64,000 nucleotides of DNA from Liolophura sinensis (GCF_032854445.1 NC_088305.1:16789717-16853716); one strand, 5' to 3'. Numbered from the stretch's first letter, positions 46,247 to 57,740 are shown. The notes: generated from the letters alone by a model not told the origin. Made by a program: numbers and translations.

Positions 46247-47241
46247 GGTATGGAGAGCGTAAGGGCTTCAAGACTATCCACTGAGTGCATCAAATGTCAC
46301 TGGTAACTAAAGGGAGGAAAATTTTCATCTCATGGTATAAAAGTGAAACGAAAAACAGAACAATTTTACGGAAAACTAAATTAGGTTGATGGTAACTTGC
46401 AAATCTTTTCATTGTCATCCTTTGATATGAAAGAATGTTGACAATTAAGTGACAGTTTTCTAATTGTCTTTGTGGCCGTGTTTTCATATTGATCAGTCAC
46501 ACGATAAAGCATTCAACAGAGCGGTTAGCAAGGATGGAAAGCGCATGGGTGTGATTACACCTTAAACAATCTCTTCCTCTCACTCTTCCTCCTTCGACTT
46601 TTCCTCTCCTGACTTTTCCTCCCCTGGCTCATCCTCCTTACCCAGCCCTGCATCTGCCTATCCCACAGTTCCACATGTCGTGAATTGTTTTTGACTGGAT
46701 TTGAGGTGCTGGTGTTTCATAATGTGATAGTAAGTACATGCTCAACTCATTGGTTTTGATCAGGTCTGCAAGGCAACTGTAAACTTACACCGTTTACAAG
46801 TTATCGGCCAAAATGCTGCCTTATTTTCCCGAACTAACCTTGCGGTGCAAGTAATTTTATTCAAAAAGTCTATCTAAGGGGACGAACAGCTTTTGCAATT
46901 TAAATTCCTGACATAAGAAGCACACCTTGGCAAGTGCAAGCTATTTAGCGTTTGTTTCCAGCATGTCTCTTAACGATTTCGTGTAACAAATCTCGCAACT
47001 GATTTCAACCTAACTGAATAGCGATACATGACGATGGTTGACAGCTTCATTTCCGTAGTCTTGAGTAGCAGTAATTGCCCAAGTGAAAACGCGCTGCTGC
47101 GTTTCGTAATATCCTCGATATTGAACCTTTGCACACTGTCCCAACATTCATCACGGGGTCACCAGAAAGTCTACGCCGTTCTCCTTCAGCTGGCTGATAA
47201 TCCAACAAGGTTACGTTCCATCTCTTCTTTTAAAGAACAGT

Positions 47242-47512
47242 GGGGCCTCCGTGGCTTAGTTGGTTAGCGCACTAGCGCAGCTCAATGGCTCAGGAGTCTC
47301 TCACCAAAGCGGTCGCTGTGAGTTCAAGTCCAGCTCATGCTGGCTTCCTCTCCGGCCGTACGTGGGAAGGTCTGTTAGCAACCTGCGGATGGTCGTGGGT
47401 TTCCCCCGGACTCTGCCCGGTTTCCTCCCACCATAATGCTGGCCGCCGTCGTATAAGTGAAATATTCTTGAGTACAGCGTAAAACACCAATCAAATAAAT
47501 AAATAATAATAA
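47242..47512 (+). mobile_element. SINE family A, full length with target-site duplication
   Basis: This is the best reference copy. GGGGCCTCCG opens the head; box A TGGCTTAGTTGG is at 47252-47263 and box B GAGTTCAAGTCC at 47320-47331. The body includes CCGGCCGTACGTGGGAAGGT, CGGATGGTCGTGGGTTTCCC, CCTCCCACCATAATGCTGGC, CGCCGTCGTATAAGTGAAAT and ATTCTTGAGTACAGCGTAAA, then an AAATAAAT tail. It is flanked by near-identical 13-bp repeats CTTTTAAAGAACA (47227-47239) and CTTTAAAAGAACA (47513-47525). The order and tail fit a Pol III SINE mobilised by a LINE. Confidence 0.95.
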
Positions 47513-48060
47513 CTTTAAAAGAACAAACACACGAACGAAATAAAATGAATGAATGAATTAGTGTAACTCAAACGAGGCGTGTGAAACGAAGGCTAGGACA
47601 TTTGCGAGGAAATAGAGGGACTTACATGCACAATGTCATGTACATATGTATATAGAAACGTGCAAATTGCTAATAACCTAATAAGTTCCGAAGCATTCAC
47701 TGAGCAAGGTATCTGTTTTAAAACAGACCATTTCCAAATCCGGTCAGTAAGTAGAAATGTGTAAACTGGGCATATACAGGAGCGGGTGGGCTTGGGGATG
47801 AAGAGTATATGGGAGTGAAAGAGCTTATGATCTCAATCACACCTGATTGCCTTCTTTTGCATTTTGCATATGCTCCCAGAGGGATAACACGATGATAGGC
47901 TTCAGATCGATGATCGATTTGGTCAAAGCAAGTTAGGCTTACTGCCTGCCCTCTCTCATACCTCACCAGTCCCCGACAACCCTCTCCTCAAGCCTGCCCT
48001 GTGTTTTGTAATGAAACTTTGTTACATGTTTCATTAGATTTCTGACTTGTGTTAAAGTGA

Positions 48061-48146
48061 TTTATTTATTTATTTGATAGGTGTTAAGCAATACTTTAAA
48101 ATATTTCACTAATACGACGGTGGCGAGCATTAAGGTAGGGATAAAC
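48061..48146 (-). mobile_element. SINE family A fragment (3' part)
   Basis: TTTATTTATTTATTTGATAG, GTGTTAAGCA, TATTTCACTAATACGACGGT, GGCGAGCATTAAGGTAGGGA. Truncated and diverged. Confidence 0.8.
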
Positions 48147-48284
48147 CAATCACTCAGTGGTTTCTTAAACAAAAATTCATTTCGTCAGCAAAAGAAATTA
48201 TCAGGTCGCAGATTAATCCACAAAATATCAAGGCTGTTTTAATGACCGTACATTGCCCTGCCCAAATCCTTCAGTTTTCAGGAA

Positions 48285-48450
48285 ACAGAACAATCTCACA
48301 GCATATGCCGGTGTAACACACTGTTGCTCCTGTGATGAACTATTTTCTTGCCAGCCCGACAGCCTCACAGTATTGTCTGTGTGGAAATGTCATATCATTG
48401 TTTTGTGATAGCCTTATATCATTGTCAATGTGATAGTCTCCCTTTATTGT
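48285..48450 (+). repeat. Degenerate repeat of about 25-30 bp
   Basis: Repeated CAGCCTCACAGTATTGTCTG, TGTGATAGCCTTATATCATT, GTCAATGTGATAGTCTCC-like units. It lies in the corresponding place to 44165-44395 in the duplicated segment. Confidence 0.5.
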
Positions 48451-48459
48451 GTGACAAAA

Positions 48460-49180
48460 GGATTATACGTGCGCGAACAAAGATGTAGACGGAAATTTTG
48501 GCTCATAGCTTCCCTACGCTTTTGCAGAAATAAAAATAGTATCGATTCTGGTTTAAAGCACGCACTAAAAGAATCCACCGAGAGTTACTTGGGACGGGCG
48601 GAAAGACAACGTATGAGTAGACAATGTTAGTAAAGATGACAAGATCACTAGGGATTAGCATTATTTTGGCAACTGCTGATCCATCCTTAAGCAATGAGGC
48701 CGCCGGTTAAAACTCAAAACTAACGTCAGAAAATCTTTTATATGCTTGCAAAGGCTTTTTCCGGGAAGTTCTGTTGCCTTCACTCATAAAATTGACTGTT
48801 CTCGTGGAACATTCACCAGAGTCGTGATTACCTCCAAATAATATAGCATAAAAGCGAATAAATACACATTTGTATCTTTAAAAGGCCAAAATCTTATCTA
48901 AAATCTCAGTCTAATTAGAGAGTTGGCTTGAAACAAAGGATAACTCTACAAATAATACTCAGTCACTGATGAAACCATGAGTACGTGAGAGGCTTGGTAA
49001 CAAGTTAGATTTTAAACCTTTGTTATTTAGACCTATCCTGGGAAGAGGCTGAACGAGATCAACAGTCAGCATTTCCAGAGCATTTTCTTCATACATCCGA
49101 TACTCGATCAAGGAATAAATTGGTTATTCGGGACAGCGGCTTGAACCAAGATCATTTTAAGTGCAGTTAAAATAGCTGTT
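48460..49180. other. Unassigned spacer
   Basis: Nothing recognised. Confidence 0.3.
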
Positions 49181-49189
49181 GGAATGAGT

Positions 49190-49620
49190 GTGATATGCAA
49201 GTTCCTATTAGTACGCGTGACCGTAAATCGCCCATCGCTACATGCTTGGGTTTCTCGTAAGTGTGTATTACTCCAGTTAACTCTATTCCAATGTAGCGAT
49301 GTAGAAATGCTGCGTCTTCAAGACTGTAAACTGCCATTAACGGTGGATGTACTCTAGCCTCCACTGGCTTAACTCAGTTATCCATGTTCTGCAATGTTTG
49401 ATTCTTGGGAATCATGAATGGGCTTATCTTTATAACTACAATGATGCGCAGGCTCCCGTCCTGTTAGCCTTGCCCATAATACAAACAGCCTTATTTCGAC
49501 GCGACTCAGCTAATTAAGCTCCAGTAATCTTTATCCATGCCCAAGTGTGTGCACGCCATGATTAGTTCACAAGCTTAACTTCATTTCGGTTGAGAACGTC
49601 ATGAATTCCTTAACATTGCT
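49190..49620 (-). repeat. Dispersed repeat A fragment, inverted
   Basis: CGCTACATGCTTGGGTTTCT, CGTAAGTGTGTATTACTCCA, AACTCAGTTATCCATGTTCT and GATTAGTTCACAAGCTTAAC, TTCATTTCGG correspond to 39910-40300 and to the reverse of 24350-24720. Confidence 0.6.
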
Positions 49621-49624
49621 ATTT

Positions 49625-50690
49625 ACTCTGAACACATGCTTTTTGTATGTTCACTTTACCAAAGAAGTGTCTATAACGACAAAACGAAGTTCCCATTGGA
49701 TTAGTCTGACTAGTTTTCCCAGGGTTACGAGAGGCCGGCTTTGTTGACGATATTAAGACCAATTACCTGCCAACTTTTTATGACAGAGAGTATATGACAG
49801 GGCCCAATATACTCTCACTATTGATCTTGATTATTTATTATTATCTTATTACTTGCAGATCGGACAGCGCTGGGAATTCCAGATGGTGAACGTTGCGTAA
49901 ATGTACGGGTTTAAAAATACAGTACGCAAAAATTTGCATCAGGCACACACGTTTGGAAAGTTAAGGCTCCAAAACCACATGGGGACCTCTTGCCCAAGAC
50001 AGTGTAATTATAAGTACATAGCAGGCGTGACACAAAGTGTAGATTTAGGGCTCGTCGTCTCTATTTTGATGAAGGGAATCCAACCAGCCACTAAAGGCTG
50101 CCTTCACGGATGTGGTTTTGAAAGTTTGAACACCAGCCGAGGATACAGTGAACTGTTTTCTTATAGTTACTAGGTGTTACTGCCGTGTGAGTGATTGTAG
50201 TAGGCTGATTATGAGCCATGGTCATCAGTCACGTGTATTTGTGTCAGGTAAAGTCAGGGAACAAATTACAGCTACATGAACCCAGCGTTCTTCGTTCACC
50301 GCGTGCGTCAGGATATCGCCACAACATTACAGCGATGTCATAAGACGGCACTATGAACACGGTTTTGATGATTTCACCACCAATGCAAAACAAATTCCGT
50401 CAATTAATGTGTCACCTAAGCCGATATGACTGTTCAGTTCGATAAATGTCGATTGGGTATCGCGCGAAATATCACGACTATGGAATCCAAGTATCAGTCT
50501 GATATCATGCCAAATAACAGGGCCACTGAATGTTGGTGTCGAAGCTTTACTAAACATGAAACAGAAAAAGTTTGATTTTAAGCAAATCTTTTCTGTGACT
50601 CTCTTTGAATGGTAATGTTTCTGCAATAGTTGCTTAACTCAGTAATCTTTTTATTGGTTACTGGGACACAGGAGGTGTGGTTTAAATACC
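49625..50690. other. Unassigned spacer
   Basis: A 90-codon frame at 49901-50173 (+) and a 91-codon frame at 50351-50626 (-) show no recognisable domain. Confidence 0.3.
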
Positions 50691-50697
50691 GACCTCC

Positions 50698-51470
50698 GCG
50701 GAGTTTCCGGGGTGAAAAGAATATGACCTCAGGCCTCTCTGCAGGCTTGTCGTAGACGGCGACTAACCTAGAGCTCTCCCGTGTCGGCCCGGTGAATACA
50801 ATAGGCTCACGTCTTCTTGGTTTGTGTGAGAAGCAGCAGGGGAGCGGTCTGTTGGCCACAGGCCGCCATTAATTTTCTATAAGCAACAATGTTAACGTTG
50901 AAAGCTGTAGCTCAGTCCCAAACATCCCTTGGCCAATAAGCTTTGGTGTATACCTGCCCCAGCCTGTGAGAAAGAAGACATAAAAATCTTGACATAGGTT
51001 GACCGTCCAAATCTGGACCTTTCTAGGCCGGCAGCTGGGAGGGGTGCCCAGCAACGCCCAGGGGACGTCACTCGCAGCCTCATCACCACCTGTCTCCTTG
51101 TGACCTCTCACCCAGAGTTTCAAACTTTCATCATTAAAACTCATACCGGCCCAAAGATTAGACAATTTCCAGCATTTTGATTTCAAGCATGCACCTGTAC
51201 ATCGAAAATGGCAGGCTGGCAGCGAAAACAGACTTTGCACCCTAAAATACACAGAATTATATTCGGAATTAAATTCCGAAAAACGGAAGTTGTAATGGTG
51301 GTCTGTCCCCTGTTGGCTGTGGGCTGCGACCCCTAATTGAGGAGGACGGGATCCTAGTGGCTGAGGGCATGTTGGTCTTGCGAGATCCTCACGCCCAACA
51401 CCCTACTTTGGCTCTTACTTCCTTGTAGACGGGAGGTCTGCAGGCTCGCTCCGATCAATCGGCTAGTCAC
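50698..51470 (+). mobile_element. Non-LTR copy 3: 5' UTR fragment split by a MITE-like insertion
   Basis: 50698-50856 (TTTCCGGGGTGAAAAGAATA, GACGGCGACTAACCTAGAGC) and 51310-51470 (GAGGACGGGATCCTAGTGGC, ATCCTCACGCCCAACACC) together make the same 5' region as 8347-8650. No ORF1 follows. A fragment beginning at the element 5' end and lacking everything downstream is unusual for LINEs, which normally lose their 5' ends. It is therefore probably a deletion remnant. Confidence 0.8.
50857..51309. mobile_element. MITE-like element, about 453 bp, hAT-like
   Basis: It interrupts the copy 3 5' UTR exactly where the two other copies are continuous (TCTGTTTGCCGTGGGTTGCG type). The flanking 8-mer CTGTTGGC is present on both sides (50849-50856, 51310-51317). 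The ends are inverted repeats: ACAGGCCGCCATTA at the left and, reversed, ACAGACCACCATTA at the right (12 of 14 identical). No transposase is encoded: the 127-codon minus-strand frame inside has no known domain. An 8-bp duplication points to hAT-like transposases; assignment to that family is inference. Confidence 0.65.
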
Positions 51471-51652
51471 ATACTCTTCTGTATTCGATTTATTTGACAG
51501 CATTGCTGTCATTGAATATTTGAAGGCCATTGACCTATATCATAGAATATAGTTTGTCTTTATTATAAGTGTATTTTCTTACAATGTTCCAGAAAAGACA
51601 TAAATATATATATTTGAGTTTTACATAGGGTTTGGGGTTTTTAGCGGATTTT

Positions 51653-51654
<2 letters not shown>

Positions 51655-51703
<49 letters not shown>

Positions 51704-51706
51704 TGC

Positions 51707-51763
<57 letters not shown>

Positions 51764-51780
51764 GTAGTAGTAGTAGTAGA
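51655..51780 (+). repeat. Compound microsatellite (GT)n-(GCGT)n-(GT)n-(TAG)n
   Basis: Long GT run, about six GCGT units, a longer GT run, then five or six TAG triplets. The Val/Cys-rich frames through it are artefacts. Confidence 0.98.
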
Positions 51781-51789
51781 TTGGAAAAA

Positions 51790-52480
51790 CAGTTACACTG
51801 TCAAAAGATATTTACGGGCCCACTAATAAGTGCTAGAATCACTATACACTCCTGGTTCTGATGTATAATTTATAATCTTTCCTGTGGTTCCACGGCAGTG
51901 ATATTAGATAAATGGGAAAAGACAGCGTGCATGCATGCAAATGATTGTACAACAGTGACGACACAACTGATAATGGTGTTTTCCAAAATATACCCACTTT
52001 TTTCAGGCTCATTTTTCAGAGTTAAACAGATTAGTACTGACTGAGGACCTGAAGAATAGCGGGTCACCAGTAGCGTGAGTTATTGTTGATTTTCCTTTTT
52101 GTACAGTTGACAAGATCGTAAAGCATTGGTAACGGCCGTGGTAAATGGTAAACCACTTCTAGAAGTCCCATTAACTACACAACAGTACAACTATCAACGT
52201 CTTCAGTTCCGAGTCCAACAAATACATAGATCTTAGTTCCTTTTGTGCCTTTTATCGACATGCTTTCTGGTGGTTAAGACAAACATTGTCAGTTGATGAA
52301 CAATTGCAATCAAATTGGGTCTATATTTTCGATCTGAAAATTATTCATGGGCTACGAAATTGCATTGGATGCCACTCTCAACATAAAGACGGTCCTCTAT
52401 GCATCAATGAAAACTGCTGACAGCTTCTCTCTTTTATATGTTATCACCGTTATTAATTACATATTTCTGACATATTCATT
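51790..52480. other. Unassigned spacer
   Basis: Nothing recognised. Confidence 0.35.
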
Positions 52481-52526
52481 TAGGAACTGGTGTTTCAGGT
52501 TGTGATTAACGAGTGATATACGAATA

Positions 52527-52610
52527 TTTCCTCCCACAATAATTCTGGTCGTATAAGCGGAATATTCTTGATTATGGTGTAAAACACTTATTAATTAAAT
52601 AAATAAATAA
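52527..52610 (+). mobile_element. SINE family A fragment beside an inverted SINE scrap
   Basis: TTCCTCCCACAATAATTCTG, GTCGTATAAGCGGAATATTC, TTGATTATGGTGTAAAACAC and (AAAT)n form the 3' part on plus. The preceding 52488-52526 (AACTGGTGTTTCAGGTTGTG, ATTAACGAGTGATATACGAA) looks like the same 3' end in reverse. Confidence 0.75.
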
Positions 52611-52815
52611 GCAAACATACATGTACCAGGCCAACGAATCGTAGGGTTAATCGCGGTGAGATGCTCCGCTACAAACCGCTATATAGATGCGGGCTGAATC
52701 CTGGAAGAGGACAGGGTATGGCTGCTAGGGTTGTCTTATATGGAGTTCTCTGGATATTATTGCGTGCCACATAGCATTATACTCGTTAAGCTCATTTATT
52801 TGTGAAAGTCACGTG

Positions 52816-53250
52816 TCACGTGTAGGAAATTTCGCGAGTAACTTCCCAAAAGGGCAGTGGTTCAGAGTGAGCAGTAATCATTACATTAATGAAAGAATTT
52901 CGTATGTATTTAAAATCAGTTTCAGCCATTTTTTCGCAGGTCGAATAGCCATGATCAAGAACTACGCCCACATGTAACTTTTGTATGTAATTACCGGAGA
53001 AACTTTTCTTTTTAGACCCGTTCCCTTTGGCTGAAGTTGTGATTACGATGACAGCGTCGACTTTCACGCTCCAGGCGACTTTGTTCGAAGAAAATGATGC
53101 ATGGTTTGTGTAACAAACGCTGTGATGTTCCGAATATAGCCACCTTAAAAACACGACAGTGTCATTGCTCTGGAGGTGGTAATTGATAATCGCTTTGATT
53201 CTCTCCACCCTGAAGATGTATGGAACCCGTTTTAATAAATTGTTATTCAT
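52816..53250 (-). other. Unassigned open frame, 144 codons
   Basis: The longest non-repetitive frame in the window. The predicted product starts MNNNLLKRVPYIFRVERIKA and has no transmembrane or signal segment or family that I recognise. No other copy or splice-like border was seen. A frame of this length is roughly what chance would give once or twice in a 64-kb AT-rich window, so it should not be treated as a gene without further evidence. Confidence 0.2.
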
Positions 53251-53544
53251 TCTTCCGAAAGGATTCCAGACTTTCTCTCAGAACAGATGTAAAGTTAAAA
53301 AAAAGATTCTGAAGAATTCGTGTTTTCGAAAGCTTTACTGAGATAAATCGACAAGAGGTTGGGTTTCATGGGTTATATGACAATATTTGCCAAATATGGT
53401 ACTGTCGCTTTTTACTCTACATGTCTATTGTATATATTTTGTTTGTTATTCTAGGCCAATGACGTGAAATAAATCAGCATTAACATCAACACATTGTGTT
53501 AAATAACGATTCTGCTTAAACAATGTTTAGAATCTAACTGTGGT

Positions 53545-53625
53545 AACCAGACAAGAGGCCGGATTTGACCGGTTACGTGTGACCATCTAGCAACAGTCAC
53601 ATTGTAGCCTCTATTTTGGTCTGAC
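53545..53625 (+). repeat. Dispersed repeat G
   Basis: AGACAAGAGGCCGGATTTGA, CCGGTTACGTGTGACCATCT and CAGTCACATTGTAGCC match the G family. Confidence 0.55.
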
Positions 53626-53629
53626 TCCA

Positions 53630-56510
53630 AGCCGTAGTCATGAATGTGGTAGCTTTGAACGATGAACCATGACAGTGACTCCCTGCGATTGTTACGGTAG
53701 TTGACAACGGTACGTGTAAAAGAATTCTGCCTCCAGACACACTACCGGTGTATCTCCAGGTTCAACATTAGAATTAAGGTGTTCATCTAAAATGACTTAG
53801 AAAGTAGATAGAAAAATATCCCGAAAAGAAATTTATTTTGAAACAGAAAGGTAATGGACTAACAGAGTGATCAGTCTTTGATAGTTTCGCTGAGTTGTGA
53901 CTTTAATCTCTCTTCATCGCAATTGCTTAATTATTGACCGATGAGTATGGATTAAAAGTCAACCAAGTCAATTTAAAACTCTGCAACATAGCGAGAAAAC
54001 AGTGTGATATAGCTGGCAAATGGATCATACGTAAACGAGTAATCACTGATCCAGTAAATCCAAGCATTATGAATTTACTATGAAAACAAATCTTTAGTAG
54101 GTTAAACTTTGCTGTTACAATGGAATTTCCCCAACAATTTCCCGGACTAAGCGTTGCAACTTTGATGCACCGATTTCAGTAAAGGTTTAAGTTGTGTTTA
54201 AGTGTAGGTGTACTGGTATGGGTAATATGTAAACCATTTCAAGTAAACTTATACTCAGCATTAAGTAAAACTGAGCTTATTTAGACTGACGTTAATTGTA
54301 TTGGCATGGAGGTAGATTAGATAACTATACCTCCATAGTATAGGTAAGGTCATGATTTAGGTCGATGTATTGTTAACTTAAGACGTACTTTTACAATCAT
54401 TTGTCACTAAAGAATATCTGTAAAGTTGCAGCCAAATTCCAGTCGTAGATCTACTCCATACGTCAGAGACATTATAAATGTTGAAAGGAATTATATTATG
54501 TAATATTTAAAATGCCAGAAGCCAGTGTTGAAATATCAGCCAGATGTGGCTTGTGTTTTTGCTTGCTGGATGCTCACCAACCAAAGAGGAAAATAGCTGT
54601 GTCTCTTACAGATCAGTCTAGGCATGGCTCGTGCACTGGAATCGTGTTTATGAGGTGAAGAAATGACTAATCACAATCCAGTTCACTAAAGGGACAGGTT
54701 TTCTTTTGCCAACACCCCATATTCTTTGGGAATGTTTTGTTTCGTTGAGGGATTTACCAACATTACTAAGTATTTTCGGTCAGATGGAGATTAAAACATT
54801 GAATATGGTAATCTTAACACCATGTACGAAAGACTTCACCAAACTGTTGCCAAATGTCTCCGCTTTGATATGATCACACAAAGAGATATTAGGAAGTAGG
54901 AAAAAACTGGTCGCCAAACATGTTATCCTTTTACAGGCATTTATTTGTCTGCCGGCCTGTTCGTGAAATACTTCTGCACCATTTTGAATCAAATCTTGAT
55001 CACAATCTGGCCATGGGCCAGATGGGAAAAACAATTTAGTGCTGATCTGGATGTGGGTGAGCAATCAGGAATTTTTTTAAATGACCATTCTTTTAGATCA
55101 ACGAATGTCAGATTGGACACAAATGAATAATTTTCTTTACCTTTGTAATACTGTTTAGAAGAATATTTGATGTACAACATACAACATTTGATGTACAACA
55201 TACAACAATACAAACACGGCCGATCTGCATGTACGGTCGTTACAAACTTTCTATACATACAACAAAAAACACGCGTCCGAACCCTTAAGTTCTCCTACTC
55301 GCATAACACAAACCAAAAGCCGACGCGGCCTCAGCAGTTGTGTGTGAATAACGAACGACGTAGGCCGCCAAGCTTATAAAAGCATAACCGTCTTAGACAT
55401 AAAGGCCATTTCATATTCAAATCAGTTGAGGGGCTTGTGCCCTCGGTAAGGAGTGAGCTCACCAAGCCTCCAAAACCCAGTCTCCAAGCAGGGATTATAA
55501 TATAGACTCTGCCGTACAAATCTACAATCGGAAAAATCACACTTGTAACAGCAATGTCCCTTTCATTTGAAACTGATTATACGGTATGGAGGGGATTTAT
55601 ACATTTCCCTGTGTTGGAGATTAGCACTTTGGCCTTTCAATCTTCTTCATTGCATGTTTGCAAATTGTCCCTCCAGTAATATGTGTTGTGTGGAATGACT
55701 CTGTTAATACATTGTTTGGCTATAAGCTGTAATTATATGTAATCTCACTATTTATTTATTATCATGCATGTTTGTATTCTGTGGACTTGAGTCTGCAACA
55801 AAACCTCATAATAACAATTTAATGTGATACTTACCGCAATGTTGGGAAGTTTTGTGAGTAGAGGAAAACTGGGTGCCCAGGAACCTTTGTCATGTTAGTG
55901 GCGAATTTTTGCCCACATTCGACGAATTTCATATCATTGACAACTTCGCGCTGCTAAAGCCCCGGGAACAATGACAGAGGATTAGTGTTGAGCATTCTCC
56001 TTTGAATCGTTCGACACTTTGCACACAATGTACAATGCCAGTCTCGGAAGGCCAAACGTTGAAATTAGCCACATAATCATATAGTCCGTTTTTTGTATTG
56101 TTTTTCTTTTCTTTTCTTTTTTTTTGGTGCCTGGGTTAATGTATCTGTAAAATCACTCATGCCCTCTATCAAAATAATTTTTGTCACGCAGAAGAAACAT
56201 CATAAGCACTACATTAAGTTTCACTTAGAAGATTGGTTTTAATACCACGGACATTTATAATTGCCTCACTTTTCTACGATGATGGCTAGGTTAAGGGTTG
56301 GAGTAAACCGGGCAACCTACGGCACTAAGGTGAAATCACGGGAACCTGATACAAATCTCACCATTCAGCTGTCCGAATAATGGCGTATTAGTCTTGACAA
56401 CTCGTGGAGCTGTTTCTTGTTAACCCATAAAACTTACTGTCCACATGATCGAATTTAAAGCCAACTAATTGTATATCAGTCCCTTCGTCGCTTGGATATC
56501 ATGTCACATA
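53630..56510. other. Unassigned stretch
   Basis: Only a 2 x 20-bp direct repeat at 55167-55207 (TTTGATGTACAACATACAAC twice) and poly-T at 56100-56125 stand out. Open frames are short and lack recognisable domains. Confidence 0.35.
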
Positions 56511-57564
56511 GCCCCAAAGTCATGGTATTTTAGCACATCCTGGCATGTGGGTCATCTGTGGCGCAGGGATAATTTGGTTTGGTAGACAAGGCAAAGAGAG
56601 CGACGGTCTACCGGCGACGCAGACTTGACAGATATTCTGAACCCAGGACACCTCCCGGATGCATCCGGAATCGGGCCACTGTTTGGTACATACCCCGGTG
56701 CCCTCAGGATGACAGAATAGATGCTTACCCTGGAGTGAAATGTCTAGCGAGCCAGGTCGCGATGTGCTGCGTAACGCAGACAAAGTGGCACAAAAGCATC
56801 AGTAATAGGCCGTGGAAGAAGGCATAGTTCAGTCTTACGATTCTTGTGCATGTATAGACGCAGATGTTGTATCGTTGTAGAAGATAATAATATCAGATAA
56901 TATCGTTACAATGTAAAAGGTATGGTCGTTCAGAGGAAAACCTGTGTATTTGTTTGAAGCTGATCAATCTGGTCATGTTAATATATTGTATGTTCTATAA
57001 CTTGTCCTACTTTGGAAAATTTGATATCTGGCTTCAAATAACATTAGGTTGATGCGTAAATTTCCAAAATATGTATTTTGTTGTTCAACCTTAGATATCT
57101 ACAGGTTGAAATCAGCCAAAACAAAAAAAAGTAGAGGTTAATATATGAAAGGCAAACAATTATGAATAAAATGTAGCTGTAGTGTTGCGATACAGTCTGA
57201 AGCCATAATCATTTTATCATTTAGGATTTGGTGGCGAGCTACCATGCCTCAAACAGGAAGTGCGAAAATTACTGTTTCTAAATGAATTTGATTAATACGT
57301 TTTTAACACAGGGTTACATAGAGTTCTCATTTATCACTTCCTGTCTCACAACAAGATTCCAAAGTTCCAGATGATGAGAGGGCGGTATACCCATGCAAGG
57401 AATATGGGTTCATCCAGTATCAATTCAAATTCTTTTGCTGAAAATGTCAACCTGGATGTGCCACCTTATCTTGCTTTATCTGGCGATCTTGTTGCCTGTG
57501 TTGGGGATGGTGTCCCGTTTGTTCTTGGTAGCGGGGTGCATTTTTAATACGCATGCAGTTTTTT

Positions 57565-57740
57565 TTTACCTAATTCTGCTTAAGCTATGGTGCTAGGGGC
57601 GTGTAAATTGCTGATATTTATGCATTTACATGATCAGTTAAAGCAAAACCCTGACTGAGGTAAACTGGCAAGACACCATTTGCCAGCTATCGCACTGTCG
57701 TCGCTGCTCTGGTTTATTTTCTGTGCTGTACGTCGTTAAT
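57565..57740 (+). repeat. Dispersed repeat G within segment D
   Basis: TTACCTAATTCTGCTTAAGC, TATGGTGCTAGGGGCGTG, CTGAGGTAAACTGGCAAGAC and TTTGCCAGCTATCGCACTGT match 31300-31460. Absent from the matching place in copy 2 (about 62120-62160), so it was inserted after the duplication or lost there. Confidence 0.65.

Larger units (their letters stand above)
46270..48285 (+). repeat. Dispersed repeat A/B segment, unit 2 of the second duplication
   Basis: Collinear with 41880-44160: TTCAACAGAGCGGTTAGC (46508) with CTTCAACAGAGCGATTAG (42351), 46995-47090 with 42780-42870, and 47745-47930 with 43690-43880. Two SINE A insertions (47242, 48061) are specific to this unit. Confidence 0.65.

Noticed and set aside
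47285-47482. 65-codon plus-strand frame
   Set aside because: Lies wholly inside a SINE A copy.
50869-51252. 127-codon minus-strand frame as a transposase remnant
   Set aside because: It lies in the MITE-like insertion but shows no transposase motif; the element is too short to encode one.
51632-51861. Val/Cys repeat peptides
   Set aside because: Translation of the GT/GCGT microsatellite.
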